NCBI GenBank assembly: GCA_937888595.1
Contig: CALARK010000022.1
Location: forward strand, 62,001-126,000
DNA: 64,000 bases
Direction: 5' to 3'
Origin: an uncultured Sterolibacteriaceae bacterium
GTDB taxonomy: Bacteria; Pseudomonadota; Gammaproteobacteria; Burkholderiales; Rhodocyclaceae
Made by a program: the position numbers and the translations under genes. Below the pieces are notes generated by a model that was given only the letters and a program-made list of their open reading frames with translations, ran no database searches and was not told the origin of the DNA. The first letter of the stretch is position 1; the number at the start of each line of letters is the position of its first letter. Shown here piece by piece: positions 33,275 through 42,477 of the stretch.

Positions 33275-34177
33275 ATGGCAGAAATTACCGCAGGCATGGT
33301 CAAGGAGCTGCGCGAAAAGACCGATGCCCCCATGATGGAATGCAAGAAGGCGCTGACGGAAGCCGGCGGCGATATGGCCAAGGCCGAGGAAATCCTCCGC
33401 GTCAAGCTCGGCAACAAGGCGACCAAGGCGGCGGCGCGCGTCGCCGCCGAGGGCGTGGTCGGCATGTACCTGTCCGCCGATGGCAAGCTCGGCGCGATGA
33501 TGGAAGTCAACAGCGAGACCGACTTCGTCGCCAAGAACGACGAGTTCATCGCGCTGGCGAAGGGCTGCGCCGAGCTGGTGGCGACCAGGAATCCTGCCGA
33601 CGTGGCGGCGCTCTCCGCACTGCCGATGGGCGAGGGCACGGTCGAGTCAACCCGCGCCGCGCTGGTCGGCAAGATCGGCGAGAACATGACGCTGCGGCGT
33701 TTCGCGCGCGTCGAGGCCAAAGGCAAGCTGTCCTCGTACGTGCACGGTGGATCCAAGATCGGCGTGCTGGTCGATCTGACCGGCGGCGATGACACCCTCG
33801 GCAAGGACATCGCGATGCACATCGCCGCGTCGAAGCCGAAGTCACTGGACGCCTCGGGCGTGCCGGCCGACCTGCTGGACACCGAGCGCCGCATCGCCAT
33901 CGAGAAGGCGCGCGAAGCCGGCAAGCCCGAAGCGATGCTGGAGAAGATCGCCGAAGGTACCGTGCAGAAGTACCTCAAGGATGTCACCCTGCTCGGCCAG
34001 GTGTTCGTCAAGGCCGAGGATGGCAAGCAGACCATCGAGCAGTTGCTCAAGGCCAGGGGGGCGACGGTGAATGGCTTCACGCTGTACATCGTCGGCGAAG
34101 GCATCGAGAAGAAGGTCAGCGATTTCGCCGCCGAGGTGGCCGAGCAGGCTGCCGCTGCGGCTGCTGCCAGGAAGTAA
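33275..34177 (+). CDS. tsf: Elongation factor Ts
   Basis: Guanine-nucleotide exchange factor for EF-Tu, 300 residues. The N-terminal UBA-like part contains VKELREKTDAPMMECKKALTEA and GDMAKAEEILR; the core contains NSETDFVAKND, the Asp-Phe of which inserts into EF-Tu, and HIAASKPKSL. Coupled to rpsB and followed by pyrH after five bases. Confidence 0.98.
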   Translation: MAEITAGMVKELREKTDAPMMECKKALTEAGGDMAKAEEILRVKLGNKATKAAARVAAEGVVGMYLSADGKLGAMMEVNSETDFVAKNDEFIALAKGCAELVATRNPADVAALSALPMGEGTVESTRAALVGKIGENMTLRRFARVEAKGKLSSYVHGGSKIGVLVDLTGGDDTLGKDIAMHIAASKPKSLDASGVPADLLDTERRIAIEKAREAGKPEAMLEKIAEGTVQKYLKDVTLLGQVFVKAEDGKQTIEQLLKARGATVNGFTLYIVGEGIEKKVSDFAAEVAEQAAAAAAARK

Positions 34178-34182
34178 GGTCG

Positions 34183-34908
34183 ATGACCGCCGCCACGGAG
34201 CCACGCTACCAGCGCATTCTCCTCAAGCTTTCCGGCGAGGCGCTGATGGGCGATGATGCCTATGGCATCAATCGCGACACCCTCTGGCGTATCGTCAATG
34301 AGGTGAAGGCGGTGGCCGATCTCGGCGTCGAGATCGGCGTGGTGATCGGCGGCGGCAACATCTTTCGCGGCATGGCCGGGGCATCCTCCGGGATGGACCG
34401 CGCCACGGCCGACTACATGGGCATGCTGGCCACCGTCATGAATGCGATGGCGCTGTCCGACGCCATGCGCCAGGCTGGCCTCAACGCACGGGTGCAGTCG
34501 GCGCTGACCATCGAGCAGGTGGTCGAGCCCTACATCCGCGGCAAGGCGATCCGCTACCTCGAGGAGGGGCGCGTGGTCATCTTCGGTGGGGGTACGGGCA
34601 ATCCGTTCTTCACCACCGATACGGCGGCCGCATTGCGCGGTTCGGAGATCGGGGCGCAAATCGTGCTGAAGGCCACCAAGGTCGATGGCGTGTATTCGGC
34701 CGACCCGAAGAAGGATCCCGCCGCGACGCGCTACGCGAAGATCAGCTTCGACGAGGCGATCGGCCGCAATCTGGCGGTCATGGATGCGACCGCTTTCGCG
34801 TTGTGCCGGGACCAGCGCCTGCCGGTCAATGTCTTCTCGATCTTCAAGGCGGGTGCGCTCAAGCGCGTCGTGCTCGGGGAGGACGAGGGCACGCTGGTGT
34901 ATTGCTGA
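34183..34908 (+). CDS. pyrH: Uridylate kinase
   Basis: Phosphorylates UMP to UDP for pyrimidine and UDP-sugar supply; hexameric amino-acid kinase fold. The 241-residue product has LLKLSGEALMG, IGVVIGGGNIFRG, TADYMGMLATVMNAMAL and GGTGNPFFTTDTAAALR, all diagnostic. It sits between tsf and frr as in most Proteobacteria. Confidence 0.97.
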   Translation: MTAATEPRYQRILLKLSGEALMGDDAYGINRDTLWRIVNEVKAVADLGVEIGVVIGGGNIFRGMAGASSGMDRATADYMGMLATVMNAMALSDAMRQAGLNARVQSALTIEQVVEPYIRGKAIRYLEEGRVVIFGGGTGNPFFTTDTAAALRGSEIGAQIVLKATKVDGVYSADPKKDPAATRYAKISFDEAIGRNLAVMDATAFALCRDQRLPVNVFSIFKAGALKRVVLGEDEGTLVYC

Positions 34909-34931
34909 GACGCATTGCAGGAGAAGGATTC

Positions 34932-35492
34932 ATGATCGTTGCTGAATTGAAGAAGACCGCCGAACACAAGATGCAGAAGAGCATCGAGGCGCTCAAGGCC
35001 GATCTCGGCAAGGTGCGCACCGGACGTGCCCACACGGGCCTGCTTGATCACGTGATGGTCGATTACTACGGCAATCCGACGCCGATCAACCAGGTCGCCA
35101 ACGTGACGCTCATCGACGCACGCACCATCGGCGTGCAGCCGTGGGAAAAGGGCATGGGCCCGAAAATCGAGAAGGCGATCCGCGAGTCCGACCTGGGCCT
35201 CAATCCGGCAGCACAGGGCGACCTGCTGCGCATTCCGATGCCGATGCTGACCGAAGAGCGCCGGCGCGACCTGATCAAGGTCGTCAAGCACGAGGGCGAG
35301 AATGCGAAAGTCGCGATCCGCAACCTGCGCCGCGATGCCAACAACCATCTCAAGGATGCGCTGAAAAAGCACGAGATTCCGGAAGACGAGGAGCGTCGTG
35401 CCCAGGACGACGTGCAGAAACTTACCGACCGCTATGTCGCCGAAGTGGACAAGCTGCTCGCCGACAAGGAAAAGGACCTGATGGCCGTCTGA
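34932..35492 (+). CDS. frr: Ribosome recycling factor
   Basis: Splits post-termination ribosomes with EF-G. The 186-residue product has KVRTGRAHTGLLDHVMVDYYGN and the C-terminal helix run LIKVVKHEGENAKVAIRNLRRDAN, typical of RRF. GAGAAGGA precedes the ATG. The gap of 34 bases to uppS holds the uppS ribosome site. Confidence 0.98.
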   Translation: MIVAELKKTAEHKMQKSIEALKADLGKVRTGRAHTGLLDHVMVDYYGNPTPINQVANVTLIDARTIGVQPWEKGMGPKIEKAIRESDLGLNPAAQGDLLRIPMPMLTEERRRDLIKVVKHEGENAKVAIRNLRRDANNHLKDALKKHEIPEDEERRAQDDVQKLTDRYVAEVDKLLADKEKDLMAV

Positions 35493-35526
35493 GGCCATCC
35501 GGACCGTGGGTCAGGGAGGCGTCCGG

Positions 35527-36336
35527 ATGTTTTCGAGTTCGACCCGCAGCATTCCCGGCAAACGCGAGGTGCCGCGCCACCTTGCCATCATCATGGACGG
35601 CAACGGCCGCTGGGCCAAGAAGCGCTTCCTGCCGCGCATCGCCGGACACAAGCAGGGCGTGGAGACGGTACGCCAGGTCGTCGGTGCCTGCATCGAGCGC
35701 GGCATCGAATACCTGACCCTGTTCGCCTTCAGCTCCGAAAACTGGCGCCGGCCAGCCGAGGAAGTCAGCTTCCTGATGAACCTGTTCGTCGCCGCGCTGG
35801 AGCGCGAGGTCGGCCGACTGCATGCGAACGGCGTACGTCTGCGCGTCGTCGGCGACCTGTCAGCCTTCGAACCGCGCCTGATCGACCTGATCCGTCGCGG
35901 CGAGAACGTGACGGCGGAGAACAACAAGCTGACGCTGACCATCGCCGCCAATTACGGCGGCCGCTGGGACCTGATGCAGGCCTTCAACGGCCTTGCGCTC
36001 GCCTATCCTGAAAAGGCCGGCAACTACGCCGAGGCCGACCTTGAGCCGTTCCTCGCCATGAGCTACGCGCCGGAACCGGATCTCTTCATCCGCACCGGGG
36101 GCGAACAGCGCATCAGCAATTTCCTGCTCTGGCAACTCGCCTACTGCGAACTATTCTTCACCGACAAGTTCTGGCCCGATTTCGATGAAGACGTGCTCGA
36201 AGAGGCCATCGCCAGCTACCGCAAACGCGAGCGGCGCTTCGGGCGGACCAGCGAGCAGCTGCAGGGGGCCGTCAAGCTCGCCACGGACTTGGCGACTGCC
36301 GTCCCGCCAGCACCGACTTTGTCGAACGATGCTTAA
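35527..36336 (+). CDS. uppS: Isoprenyl (undecaprenyl) diphosphate synthase
   Basis: Cis-prenyltransferase making undecaprenyl diphosphate, the lipid carrier for peptidoglycan and O-antigen. The 269-residue product contains IIMDGNGRWAKKR (catalytic D24), GHKQGVETVRQVV, FAFSSENWRRP and IRTGGEQRISNFLLWQ. The ATG at 35527 is preceded by GGGAGG at good distance, so I prefer it over the upstream GTG at 35506. The last dozen residues, including AVPPAPTL, come from a dispersed core repeat and extend past the family C-terminus. The 3' end overlaps cdsA by eight bases. Confidence 0.95.
   Translation: MFSSSTRSIPGKREVPRHLAIIMDGNGRWAKKRFLPRIAGHKQGVETVRQVVGACIERGIEYLTLFAFSSENWRRPAEEVSFLMNLFVAALEREVGRLHANGVRLRVVGDLSAFEPRLIDLIRRGENVTAENNKLTLTIAANYGGRWDLMQAFNGLALAYPEKAGNYAEADLEPFLAMSYAPEPDLFIRTGGEQRISNFLLWQLAYCELFFTDKFWPDFDEDVLEEAIASYRKRERRFGRTSEQLQGAVKLATDLATAVPPAPTLSNDA
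36298..36320 (-). repeat. Dispersed core repeat, copy at the uppS 3' end
   Basis: Plus strand GCCGTCCCGCCAGCACCGAC then TTT, two changes from consensus. Encodes AVPPAPT at the UppS C-terminus. Confidence 0.78.
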
Positions 36337-37108
36337 GGCGCGGGTCATCACCGCGCTGTTTCTCGTTGCCGGATTTCTGGCCGTCCTGTTTCTGCTGCCC
36401 GGCCAGGCAGCCAGCGTGGCGTTCGCATTGATCGCCGCCCTGGCCGGCTGGGAGTGGGCCGGCCTCATGAAGGCGACAGGGGGGAGGCGCATCCTGTATG
36501 CCCTGCTCGTCTTCGGGCTGTGCCTGCTGTTCTGGACGAGTCCCGGGCAGGGCTTTCCCCTGCTGTGGGGCCTATCGGTTGCCTTCTGGCTCCTTTTCGT
36601 TCCGTTTTGGATGAAGTGGCGCTGGTCCACCGCCTGCGCGACCGTCGGCCTCGTCGTGCTGCTGCCGACCTGGGCCGCCCTCGTCGCCTTGCATGCGCGC
36701 GGTCCGGAACTGTTGCTGGCCGCGATGGCCCTGGTCTGGGTCGCCGATATCGCGGCCTATTTCACCGGGAGGGCTTTCGGGAGGCGCAAGCTCGCCCCGG
36801 CGATCAGCCCCGGCAAGACCTGGGAGGGTGCAGCCGGTGCGACCGTGGGCGTGCTCGTCTATGGCTTCGCCGTGGCGCCCTTCCTGCCGCAGTTGCCGCG
36901 CATCGGTCCCGTCGCGTTCGCCGGCATCCTGATCTTGCTGACGGCGGTGTCCATTTTCGGCGACCTGTTCGAGTCGCTGGCGAAACGGCAGGCCGGCATC
37001 AAGGACAGCAGCCACCTGCTGCCCGGGCATGGCGGCGTTCTCGACCGGATCGACAGCCAGACCTCGACGCTGCCCCTTGTGGCACTGTTGCTGCACTTGA
37101 CGACATGA
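36329..37108 (+). CDS. cdsA: Phosphatidate cytidylyltransferase
   Basis: Inner-membrane enzyme making CDP-diacylglycerol for phospholipid synthesis. The 259-residue product has about seven hydrophobic helices and the C-terminal signature with SIFGDLFESLAKRQAGIKDSS, HLLPGHGGVLDRIDS, plus SPGKTWEGAAGAT. It overlaps uppS at its start and dxr at its end (ATGA), a fully coupled uppS-cdsA-dxr run. Confidence 0.95.
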   Translation: MLKARVITALFLVAGFLAVLFLLPGQAASVAFALIAALAGWEWAGLMKATGGRRILYALLVFGLCLLFWTSPGQGFPLLWGLSVAFWLLFVPFWMKWRWSTACATVGLVVLLPTWAALVALHARGPELLLAAMALVWVADIAAYFTGRAFGRRKLAPAISPGKTWEGAAGATVGVLVYGFAVAPFLPQLPRIGPVAFAGILILLTAVSIFGDLFESLAKRQAGIKDSSHLLPGHGGVLDRIDSQTSTLPLVALLLHLTT

Positions 37109-38289
37109 TGAAGAAACTGACCGTACTGGGGGCGACCGGATCGATCGGCGTCAGCACGCTGGATGTGGTCGCACGCCATCCCGACCGCTACGAAGTCGTC
37201 GCACTGAGCGGCAACACCCGTATCGACGTCCTGTACCAACAGTGCCTTCGCCATCGGCCGAAGTATGCGATCGTCGGTCGGGAACCCGATGTCGCCGGGT
37301 TGGCCGAACGGTTGCGTTCTGCCGGCCTGGACACGGAGGTACGCGCCGGCCCGGCTGCGCTCGAGTTCGTCGCCGCGCTGCCCGAAGTCGATGCCGTCAT
37401 GGCCGCCATCGTCGGCGCCGCCGGCCTGCAGCCGACATTGGCGGCCGTGCGCGCCGGCAAGCAGGTGCTGCTGGCGAACAAGGAAGTGCTGGTCATGGCC
37501 GGCGCGCTGTTCATGGCCGAAGTGAAACGGCATGGTGCGACGTTGCTGCCGATCGACAGCGAGCACAATGCCGTATTCCAGTCCCTGCCGGCCGGCTATG
37601 CCGGCGATCCCGCTGCCGCCGGCGTCAGCCATATCCTGCTGACCGCTTCGGGCGGACCGTTTCGCGCTACACCGATGGATCAATTGTGCAGTGTGACGCC
37701 CGCGCAGGCGGTCGCTCATCCGAACTGGTCGATGGGCCGCAAGATCTCGGTCGATTCGGCGACGATGATGAACAAGGGCCTCGAGGTGATCGAGGCGCGC
37801 TGGCTGTTCGACCTGACCCCGGAACAAATCCAGGTGGTGGTGCATCCGCAGAGCGTGATCCATTCGCTGGTGCAGTACGTCGACGGGTCGGTGATCGCCG
37901 AGCTCGGCAATCCCGACATGCGCACGCCCATCGCCCATGCGCTGGCGTGGCCGGAGCGTGTGGCTGCGGGCGTTGCGCCGCTCGACCTGCCGAAGATCGC
38001 GCAACTGAATTTCGAGAACCCGGATTTCGACCGTTTCCCCTGTCTTGCGCTTGCCTACCGAGCCCTGTGTGCCGGCGGCAATGCCGCTGCCGTGATGAAT
38101 GCGGCCAACGAAGTGGCGGTGGACGCCTTCCTCGACGGCCGCCTCCGGTTCCTGGACATTGCCGACGTGATTGCCGCGACGATGGATGCACTCCCGGTCG
38201 CGGACATGCCTGATCTTCCCGCCATCCTGGCGGCGGACGCGCAGGCACGTGTCATCGCCGCGGAACTTGTCGTCGGCCGGCCGGCCTGA
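37105..38289 (+). CDS. dxr: 1-Deoxy-D-xylulose 5-phosphate reductoisomerase
   Basis: Second step of the MEP isoprenoid pathway, which feeds UppS. The 394-residue product shows the NADPH loop VLGATGSIGVSTLDVV, LANKEVLVMAG, PIDSEHNAVFQSL, LTASGGPF and metal-binding NPNWSMG-like HPNWSMGRKISVDSATMMNKGLE motifs, then NAANEVAV. A second ATG three bases on is an equal start. It follows cdsA with an ATGA overlap and precedes rseP by seven bases. Confidence 0.97.
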   Translation: MMKKLTVLGATGSIGVSTLDVVARHPDRYEVVALSGNTRIDVLYQQCLRHRPKYAIVGREPDVAGLAERLRSAGLDTEVRAGPAALEFVAALPEVDAVMAAIVGAAGLQPTLAAVRAGKQVLLANKEVLVMAGALFMAEVKRHGATLLPIDSEHNAVFQSLPAGYAGDPAAAGVSHILLTASGGPFRATPMDQLCSVTPAQAVAHPNWSMGRKISVDSATMMNKGLEVIEARWLFDLTPEQIQVVVHPQSVIHSLVQYVDGSVIAELGNPDMRTPIAHALAWPERVAAGVAPLDLPKIAQLNFENPDFDRFPCLALAYRALCAGGNAAAVMNAANEVAVDAFLDGRLRFLDIADVIAATMDALPVADMPDLPAILAADAQARVIAAELVVGRPA

Positions 38290-38296
38290 AGCATTC

Positions 38297-39673
38297 ATGA
38301 GTTTCGTTGGATTTTTCTGGGTGCTGGGCGCCTTCGCGGTGGCCCTCGGCATCCTCATCGTGGTGCATGAACTCGGCCATTATCTCGTCGCCCGCTGGTG
38401 TGGCGTGAAAATCCTGCGCTTCTCGGTCGGCTTCGGTCGCCCCCTCTGGATGCGCCGGTTCGGCAGGGACGGCACCGAGTGGGCGCTGTCCGCCTTTCCG
38501 CTCGGCGGCTACGTCAAGATGCTCGACGAAAGGGAAGGCACGGTGCCGGATCACGAACGGTACCGCGCCTTCAATCGCCAGAGCGTCGGGCGGCGCAGCC
38601 TGATCGTGCTGGCCGGTCCCCTGGCGAACCTGCTGCTGGCCGTGCTGCTCTACTGGCTGCTTTTCATGACCGGCGTGGAAGAGCCGCGGCCGATCCTGGA
38701 TGCGCCAGCGGCCGGCACGCCGGCGGCGGTGGCAAAAGTCGGTGCCGGCGAGACGGTGCGCAGCCTGTCCGGCACGCCGGTGGCGACGTGGAACGAACTG
38801 CGCTGGGAACTGCTGCAGCATGTGCTCGACCGGTCGCCGGTCACGCTCGAAACCATCGATGCGCACGGCGACATCGCGGTCTATCGGCTGGATCTTTCAG
38901 CCATCGACAGCGATGCGCTCGACAGCGACATCATGCCGACCCTCGGTCTGCGCCTGGCGCGCCCCGAACTGCCCGCGGTACTCGGTGAAGTGCTTTCCGG
39001 ATCGCCGGCCGCCACGGCCGGACTGGCGGCCGGCGACCGCATCGTCGCCATCGACGGCAAGCCGATCGCTGCCTGGCATGAGCTCGCCCACGAGATTCGT
39101 GGCGCCGGGACGCGTGAACTGGTCCTGCGCGTCGAGCGCGATTCGAAGCAGTTTCAGGTCCAGGTCGTGCCGGAACTCGTCGAGGAGAAGGGCGGACGGC
39201 CGGTCGCCCGCATCGGCATCGCCGTCAAGGATGATCCGGGGCTGCGCAGCCGGATGCTGGTGACCGTCCGTTACGGGGCGGTGGAGGCCCTGCAGCGTGC
39301 CGGTACGCAGACCTGGGAAACCGCGGTACTCAGCCTGCGCATGATGGGCCGCATGCTGCTGGGCGAACTGTCAGTCCGCAACATTTCCGGGCCGGTCACC
39401 ATCGCCGACTACGCCGGGCAGTCGGCCCGCATGGGCGGAGACCATTACTTGCGCTTCCTGGCCCTCATCAGCATCAGTCTCGGCGTGCTCAACCTGCTGC
39501 CGATCCCGGTGCTGGACGGCGGGCACTTGATGTATTATTTCGCCGAAGTCATCAAGGGTGGACCTCTCTCGGAACGTGTCATGGAAATCGGCCAGCAGAT
39601 CGGTTTGGCGCTGCTGGCCTTGCTAATGGCCGTGGCGTTCTACAACGACATCAATCGCCTGTTTTTCGGCTGA
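38297..39673 (+). CDS. rseP: Site-2 intramembrane metalloprotease RseP
   Basis: Cleaves anti-sigma factors such as RseA in the inner membrane. The 458-residue product has the zinc motif HELGH (H24-H28) in the first helix, further membrane helices at RRSLIVLAGPLANLLLAVLLYWLLF and near the C-terminus, the LDGGH ligand motif, and two periplasmic PDZ domains between. PDZ2 keeps GSPAATAGLAAGDRIVAIDGKPI. In PDZ1 the equivalent GLxxGDxI stretch reads KVGAGETVRSL and is encoded by a dispersed core repeat, with no change in length. Placed between dxr and bamA as usual. Confidence 0.95.
   Translation: MSFVGFFWVLGAFAVALGILIVVHELGHYLVARWCGVKILRFSVGFGRPLWMRRFGRDGTEWALSAFPLGGYVKMLDEREGTVPDHERYRAFNRQSVGRRSLIVLAGPLANLLLAVLLYWLLFMTGVEEPRPILDAPAAGTPAAVAKVGAGETVRSLSGTPVATWNELRWELLQHVLDRSPVTLETIDAHGDIAVYRLDLSAIDSDALDSDIMPTLGLRLARPELPAVLGEVLSGSPAATAGLAAGDRIVAIDGKPIAAWHELAHEIRGAGTRELVLRVERDSKQFQVQVVPELVEEKGGRPVARIGIAVKDDPGLRSRMLVTVRYGAVEALQRAGTQTWETAVLSLRMMGRMLLGELSVRNISGPVTIADYAGQSARMGGDHYLRFLALISISLGVLNLLPIPVLDGGHLMYYFAEVIKGGPLSERVMEIGQQIGLALLALLMAVAFYNDINRLFFG
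38734..38757 (+). repeat. Dispersed core repeat, copy in rseP PDZ1
   Basis: AAAA then GTCGGTGCCGGCGAGACGGT, the same variant as in tsaB. Encodes KVGAGETV in place of the usual PDZ loop. Confidence 0.8.
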
Positions 39674-39676
39674 CGC

Positions 39677-41953
39677 ATGAAACGCAATCTCCTCGCCGGT
39701 TTATTCACGGCACTGCTCGCCGGCAGCGCCGCAGCCCTCGATCCCTTCGTTGTCCGCGACATCCGTGTCGAGGGCATCCAGCGAACCGAAGCAGGTACCG
39801 TCTTCAGCTACCTGCCGGTCAAGGTCGGCGACACGCTGACCGATGCCAAGGCCGCCGCCGCGATCAAGTCGTTGTTCGGCACCGGTTTTTTCAAGGACGT
39901 GCGCCTGGAAGTCGAAGGCGATGTGCTGGTGGTGCTGATCGAGGAACGTCCTGCCATTTCCTCGCTCGATTTCGTCGGCGTCAAGGCCTTCGACAAGGAG
40001 CAGTTGCGCAAGGGCTTGCGCGAGGTAGGGCTGTCGGAGTCGCGCATCTTCGACCGCTCGCTGGCCGAGCGCGCCGAGCAGGAGCTCAAGCGCCAGTACC
40101 TGTCGCAGGGCTACTACGCCGCGCGCATCACCACCACGGTGACGCCGCTGGAACGCAACCGCGTCGGCTTGACCTTCGCGGTCGAAGAAGGCGACATCGC
40201 CAAGATCCGCCAGATCAATATCGTCGGTGCCCAGGCCTTCAAGGAAAAAGACCTGCTCGAACTGTTCACCCTGCGCACGCCGGGCTGGCTGACCTGGTAC
40301 ACCAAGACCGACCAGTACTCGAAACAGAAGCTGTCGGGCGACCTCGAAACCCTGCGCTCGCACTATCTCGACCGCGGCTACATCGAGTTCAACATCGAAT
40401 CGACCCAGGTATCGATTTCGCCCGACAAGCAGGATATCTATATCACCGTCAACGTCAGCGAGGGCGACCAGTACCAAGTGTCCTCGGTCAAGCTGGCCGG
40501 TGAATTGCTGCTGCCGGAGGACGAACTGCTCAAACTGGTTTCGATCAAGCCGGGCACGCTGTTTTCGCGCGAGCAGGTGACCGAGACCACCAAGGCGATC
40601 AGCGAGCGCCTGTCTAACGACGGCTATGCCTTCGCCAACGTGAATGCCGCCCCCGAGATCGACAAGGAAAAGAAGCAGGTGGCGTTCACGCTGTTCGTCG
40701 ATCCTGGCCGCCGCGTCTATGTGCGGCGTGTGCTGGTGCAGGGCAATACCCGAACCCGCGACGAGGTGATCCGTCGCGAAATGCGTCAGATGGAGGCGGC
40801 CTGGTACGACGGCGAGCGCATCAACAAGTCGCGCACCCGCGTCGACAAGCTCGGCTACTTCGACGCGGTCACCGTCGAGACGCCCGCAGTACCCGGCACG
40901 ACCGACCAGGTCGACCTGCACGTGAATGTGAAGGAAAAACCCACCGGCAACATGATGCTGGGTGCCGGCTTCTCCAGCTCCGAAGGCATCGTGTTCTCCG
41001 GCTCGGTGCAGCAGCAGAACCTGTTCGGCAGCGGCAAGCACGTCGGCGTCGGCTTCAACACCAGCAAGATCAACAAGCTCTATTCCTTCTCTTACACCGA
41101 CCCGTACTACACGGTCGATGGCATCAGTCGTGGCTTCGACGTCTATTACAAGGACACGAACACCGAGTCGCTGACCGTGGCTACCTACGGCACCAAGTCG
41201 CTCGGTGGCGGCGTGCGCTATGGCTTCCCGATCGGCGAGGACGACACGATCAATTTCGGCCTGGCCGTCGATTCGACCAAGATCAAGGTGACGACGAATA
41301 CGCCGCAGCGTTATATCGACTTCATCAACGCCAACGGCGAAACCTATTCCGGCGTGATCGGCACCCTCGGCTGGTCGAAGAACACGCTCGACAGCCTGAT
41401 CTACCCGATGAAAGGGCGCGTGATGAGTGCCAGCGGCGAAGTTGGCCTCGGCAGTTCGCTGCGCTACTACCGCACCAACCTGCAGTACCAGCAATATTTC
41501 CCCATCCAGCGCGAATATGCCCTGATGCTGAATGGCGAGTTCGGCATCGCCGACGGCATCGGCGCCCGGCCTCTGCCGTTCTACAAGCACTACTACGCTG
41601 GCGGCGTCGGCTCGGTGCGCGGCTTCAAGGCCGGTTCGCTCGGCGAGATCGATCCGGCGACAGGCGACCGTCTGGGGGGCGACCGGCGCTTCGTCGCGAA
41701 TGCCGAGTTCCTCTTCCCGATGCCCGGCAGCGGCAAGGACAAGTCGCTGCGACTGGGCGCCTTTGTCGATGCCGGCTGGGTCTGGGGCATCGGCCAGCAG
41801 TTGAAGGTGGGCGACGTGCGCTACAGCACCGGCCTGTCGCTCGCTTGGGCGTCGCCGCTGGGCCCGCTCAAATTCAGCCTGGCGCAGCCGCTCAACAAGA
41901 AAGAGGGCGACCAGACCCAGCGGTTGCAGTTCCAGATGGGCACACTGTTCTAG
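39677..41953 (+). CDS. bamA: Outer membrane protein assembly factor BamA
   Basis: Omp85 insertase for outer-membrane barrels. The 758-residue product has a signal peptide ending SAAALDPF, five POTRA domains (first begins VVRDIRVEGIQRTEAGTVF; later ones at KIRQINIVGAQ, VSSVKLAGEL and YVRRVLVQGNTRT), and a C-terminal 16-strand barrel that contains the conserved loop-6 motif VRGF and ends in phenylalanine (FQMGTLF), the assembly signal. Start ATG is three bases after rseP. The next gene encodes its chaperone Skp. Confidence 0.97.
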   Translation: MKRNLLAGLFTALLAGSAAALDPFVVRDIRVEGIQRTEAGTVFSYLPVKVGDTLTDAKAAAAIKSLFGTGFFKDVRLEVEGDVLVVLIEERPAISSLDFVGVKAFDKEQLRKGLREVGLSESRIFDRSLAERAEQELKRQYLSQGYYAARITTTVTPLERNRVGLTFAVEEGDIAKIRQINIVGAQAFKEKDLLELFTLRTPGWLTWYTKTDQYSKQKLSGDLETLRSHYLDRGYIEFNIESTQVSISPDKQDIYITVNVSEGDQYQVSSVKLAGELLLPEDELLKLVSIKPGTLFSREQVTETTKAISERLSNDGYAFANVNAAPEIDKEKKQVAFTLFVDPGRRVYVRRVLVQGNTRTRDEVIRREMRQMEAAWYDGERINKSRTRVDKLGYFDAVTVETPAVPGTTDQVDLHVNVKEKPTGNMMLGAGFSSSEGIVFSGSVQQQNLFGSGKHVGVGFNTSKINKLYSFSYTDPYYTVDGISRGFDVYYKDTNTESLTVATYGTKSLGGGVRYGFPIGEDDTINFGLAVDSTKIKVTTNTPQRYIDFINANGETYSGVIGTLGWSKNTLDSLIYPMKGRVMSASGEVGLGSSLRYYRTNLQYQQYFPIQREYALMLNGEFGIADGIGARPLPFYKHYYAGGVGSVRGFKAGSLGEIDPATGDRLGGDRRFVANAEFLFPMPGSGKDKSLRLGAFVDAGWVWGIGQQLKVGDVRYSTGLSLAWASPLGPLKFSLAQPLNKKEGDQTQRLQFQMGTLF

Positions 41954-41964
41954 CAGGAGAGACG

Positions 41965-42465
41965 ATGAAAAACGCAATCAGGATTCTGGCCCCCGTCATG
42001 CTGGCGCTCGCCGTGAGCCCGGCGCTCGCCGAAATGAAGCTCGGCTTCGTCAATGGCCAGCGCGTCGTGAATGAGTCGCCGCAGGCCAAGAAGGCCAAGC
42101 AGAAGATCGAGAAGGAGTTCGAGCGACGCGACCAGGAACTCCAGCAACTGTCGAAGCGCCTGCAGACGATGCAGGCCGATCTCGAGAAGAACTCGGTCAC
42201 GATGGCCGAAAGCGAGCGTCGCAACAAGGAGCGCGAGTTCAACGACCTCAACCGGGAGTTCCAGCGCAAGCAACGCGAGTTCCGCGAAGACCTGAACCTG
42301 CGCCAGAACGAGGAGATGGCCGCGATCTTCGAGCGTGCCAACAAGATCATCAAGCAGATCGCCGAAACCGAGAAGTTCGACCTGATCGTGCAGGAGGCCG
42401 TGTATTTCAGTCCGCGCATCGACATCACCGAAAAGGTGATCAAGGCGCTCGGCGAGGCCAAATAG
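41965..42465 (+). CDS. skp: Periplasmic chaperone Skp/OmpH
   Basis: Holds unfolded outer-membrane proteins in the periplasm. The 166-residue product has a signal peptide ending SPALAEMKL, then GFVNGQRVVNESPQAKKAKQ and a long charged coiled-coil arm rich in E/R/K/Q (about residues 45-125), then DLIVQEAVYFSPRIDITEKVIKAL. AGGAGAGACG precedes the ATG. Position between bamA and lpxD is standard. Confidence 0.94.
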   Translation: MKNAIRILAPVMLALAVSPALAEMKLGFVNGQRVVNESPQAKKAKQKIEKEFERRDQELQQLSKRLQTMQADLEKNSVTMAESERRNKEREFNDLNREFQRKQREFREDLNLRQNEEMAAIFERANKIIKQIAETEKFDLIVQEAVYFSPRIDITEKVIKALGEAK

Positions 42466-42477
42466 ACTGCGCGTGAC

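Noticed and set aside
39701..41977. 758-codon open frame opposite bamA
   Set aside because: Exactly mirrors BamA; no motif, no ribosome site, and bamA is complete in the other strand.
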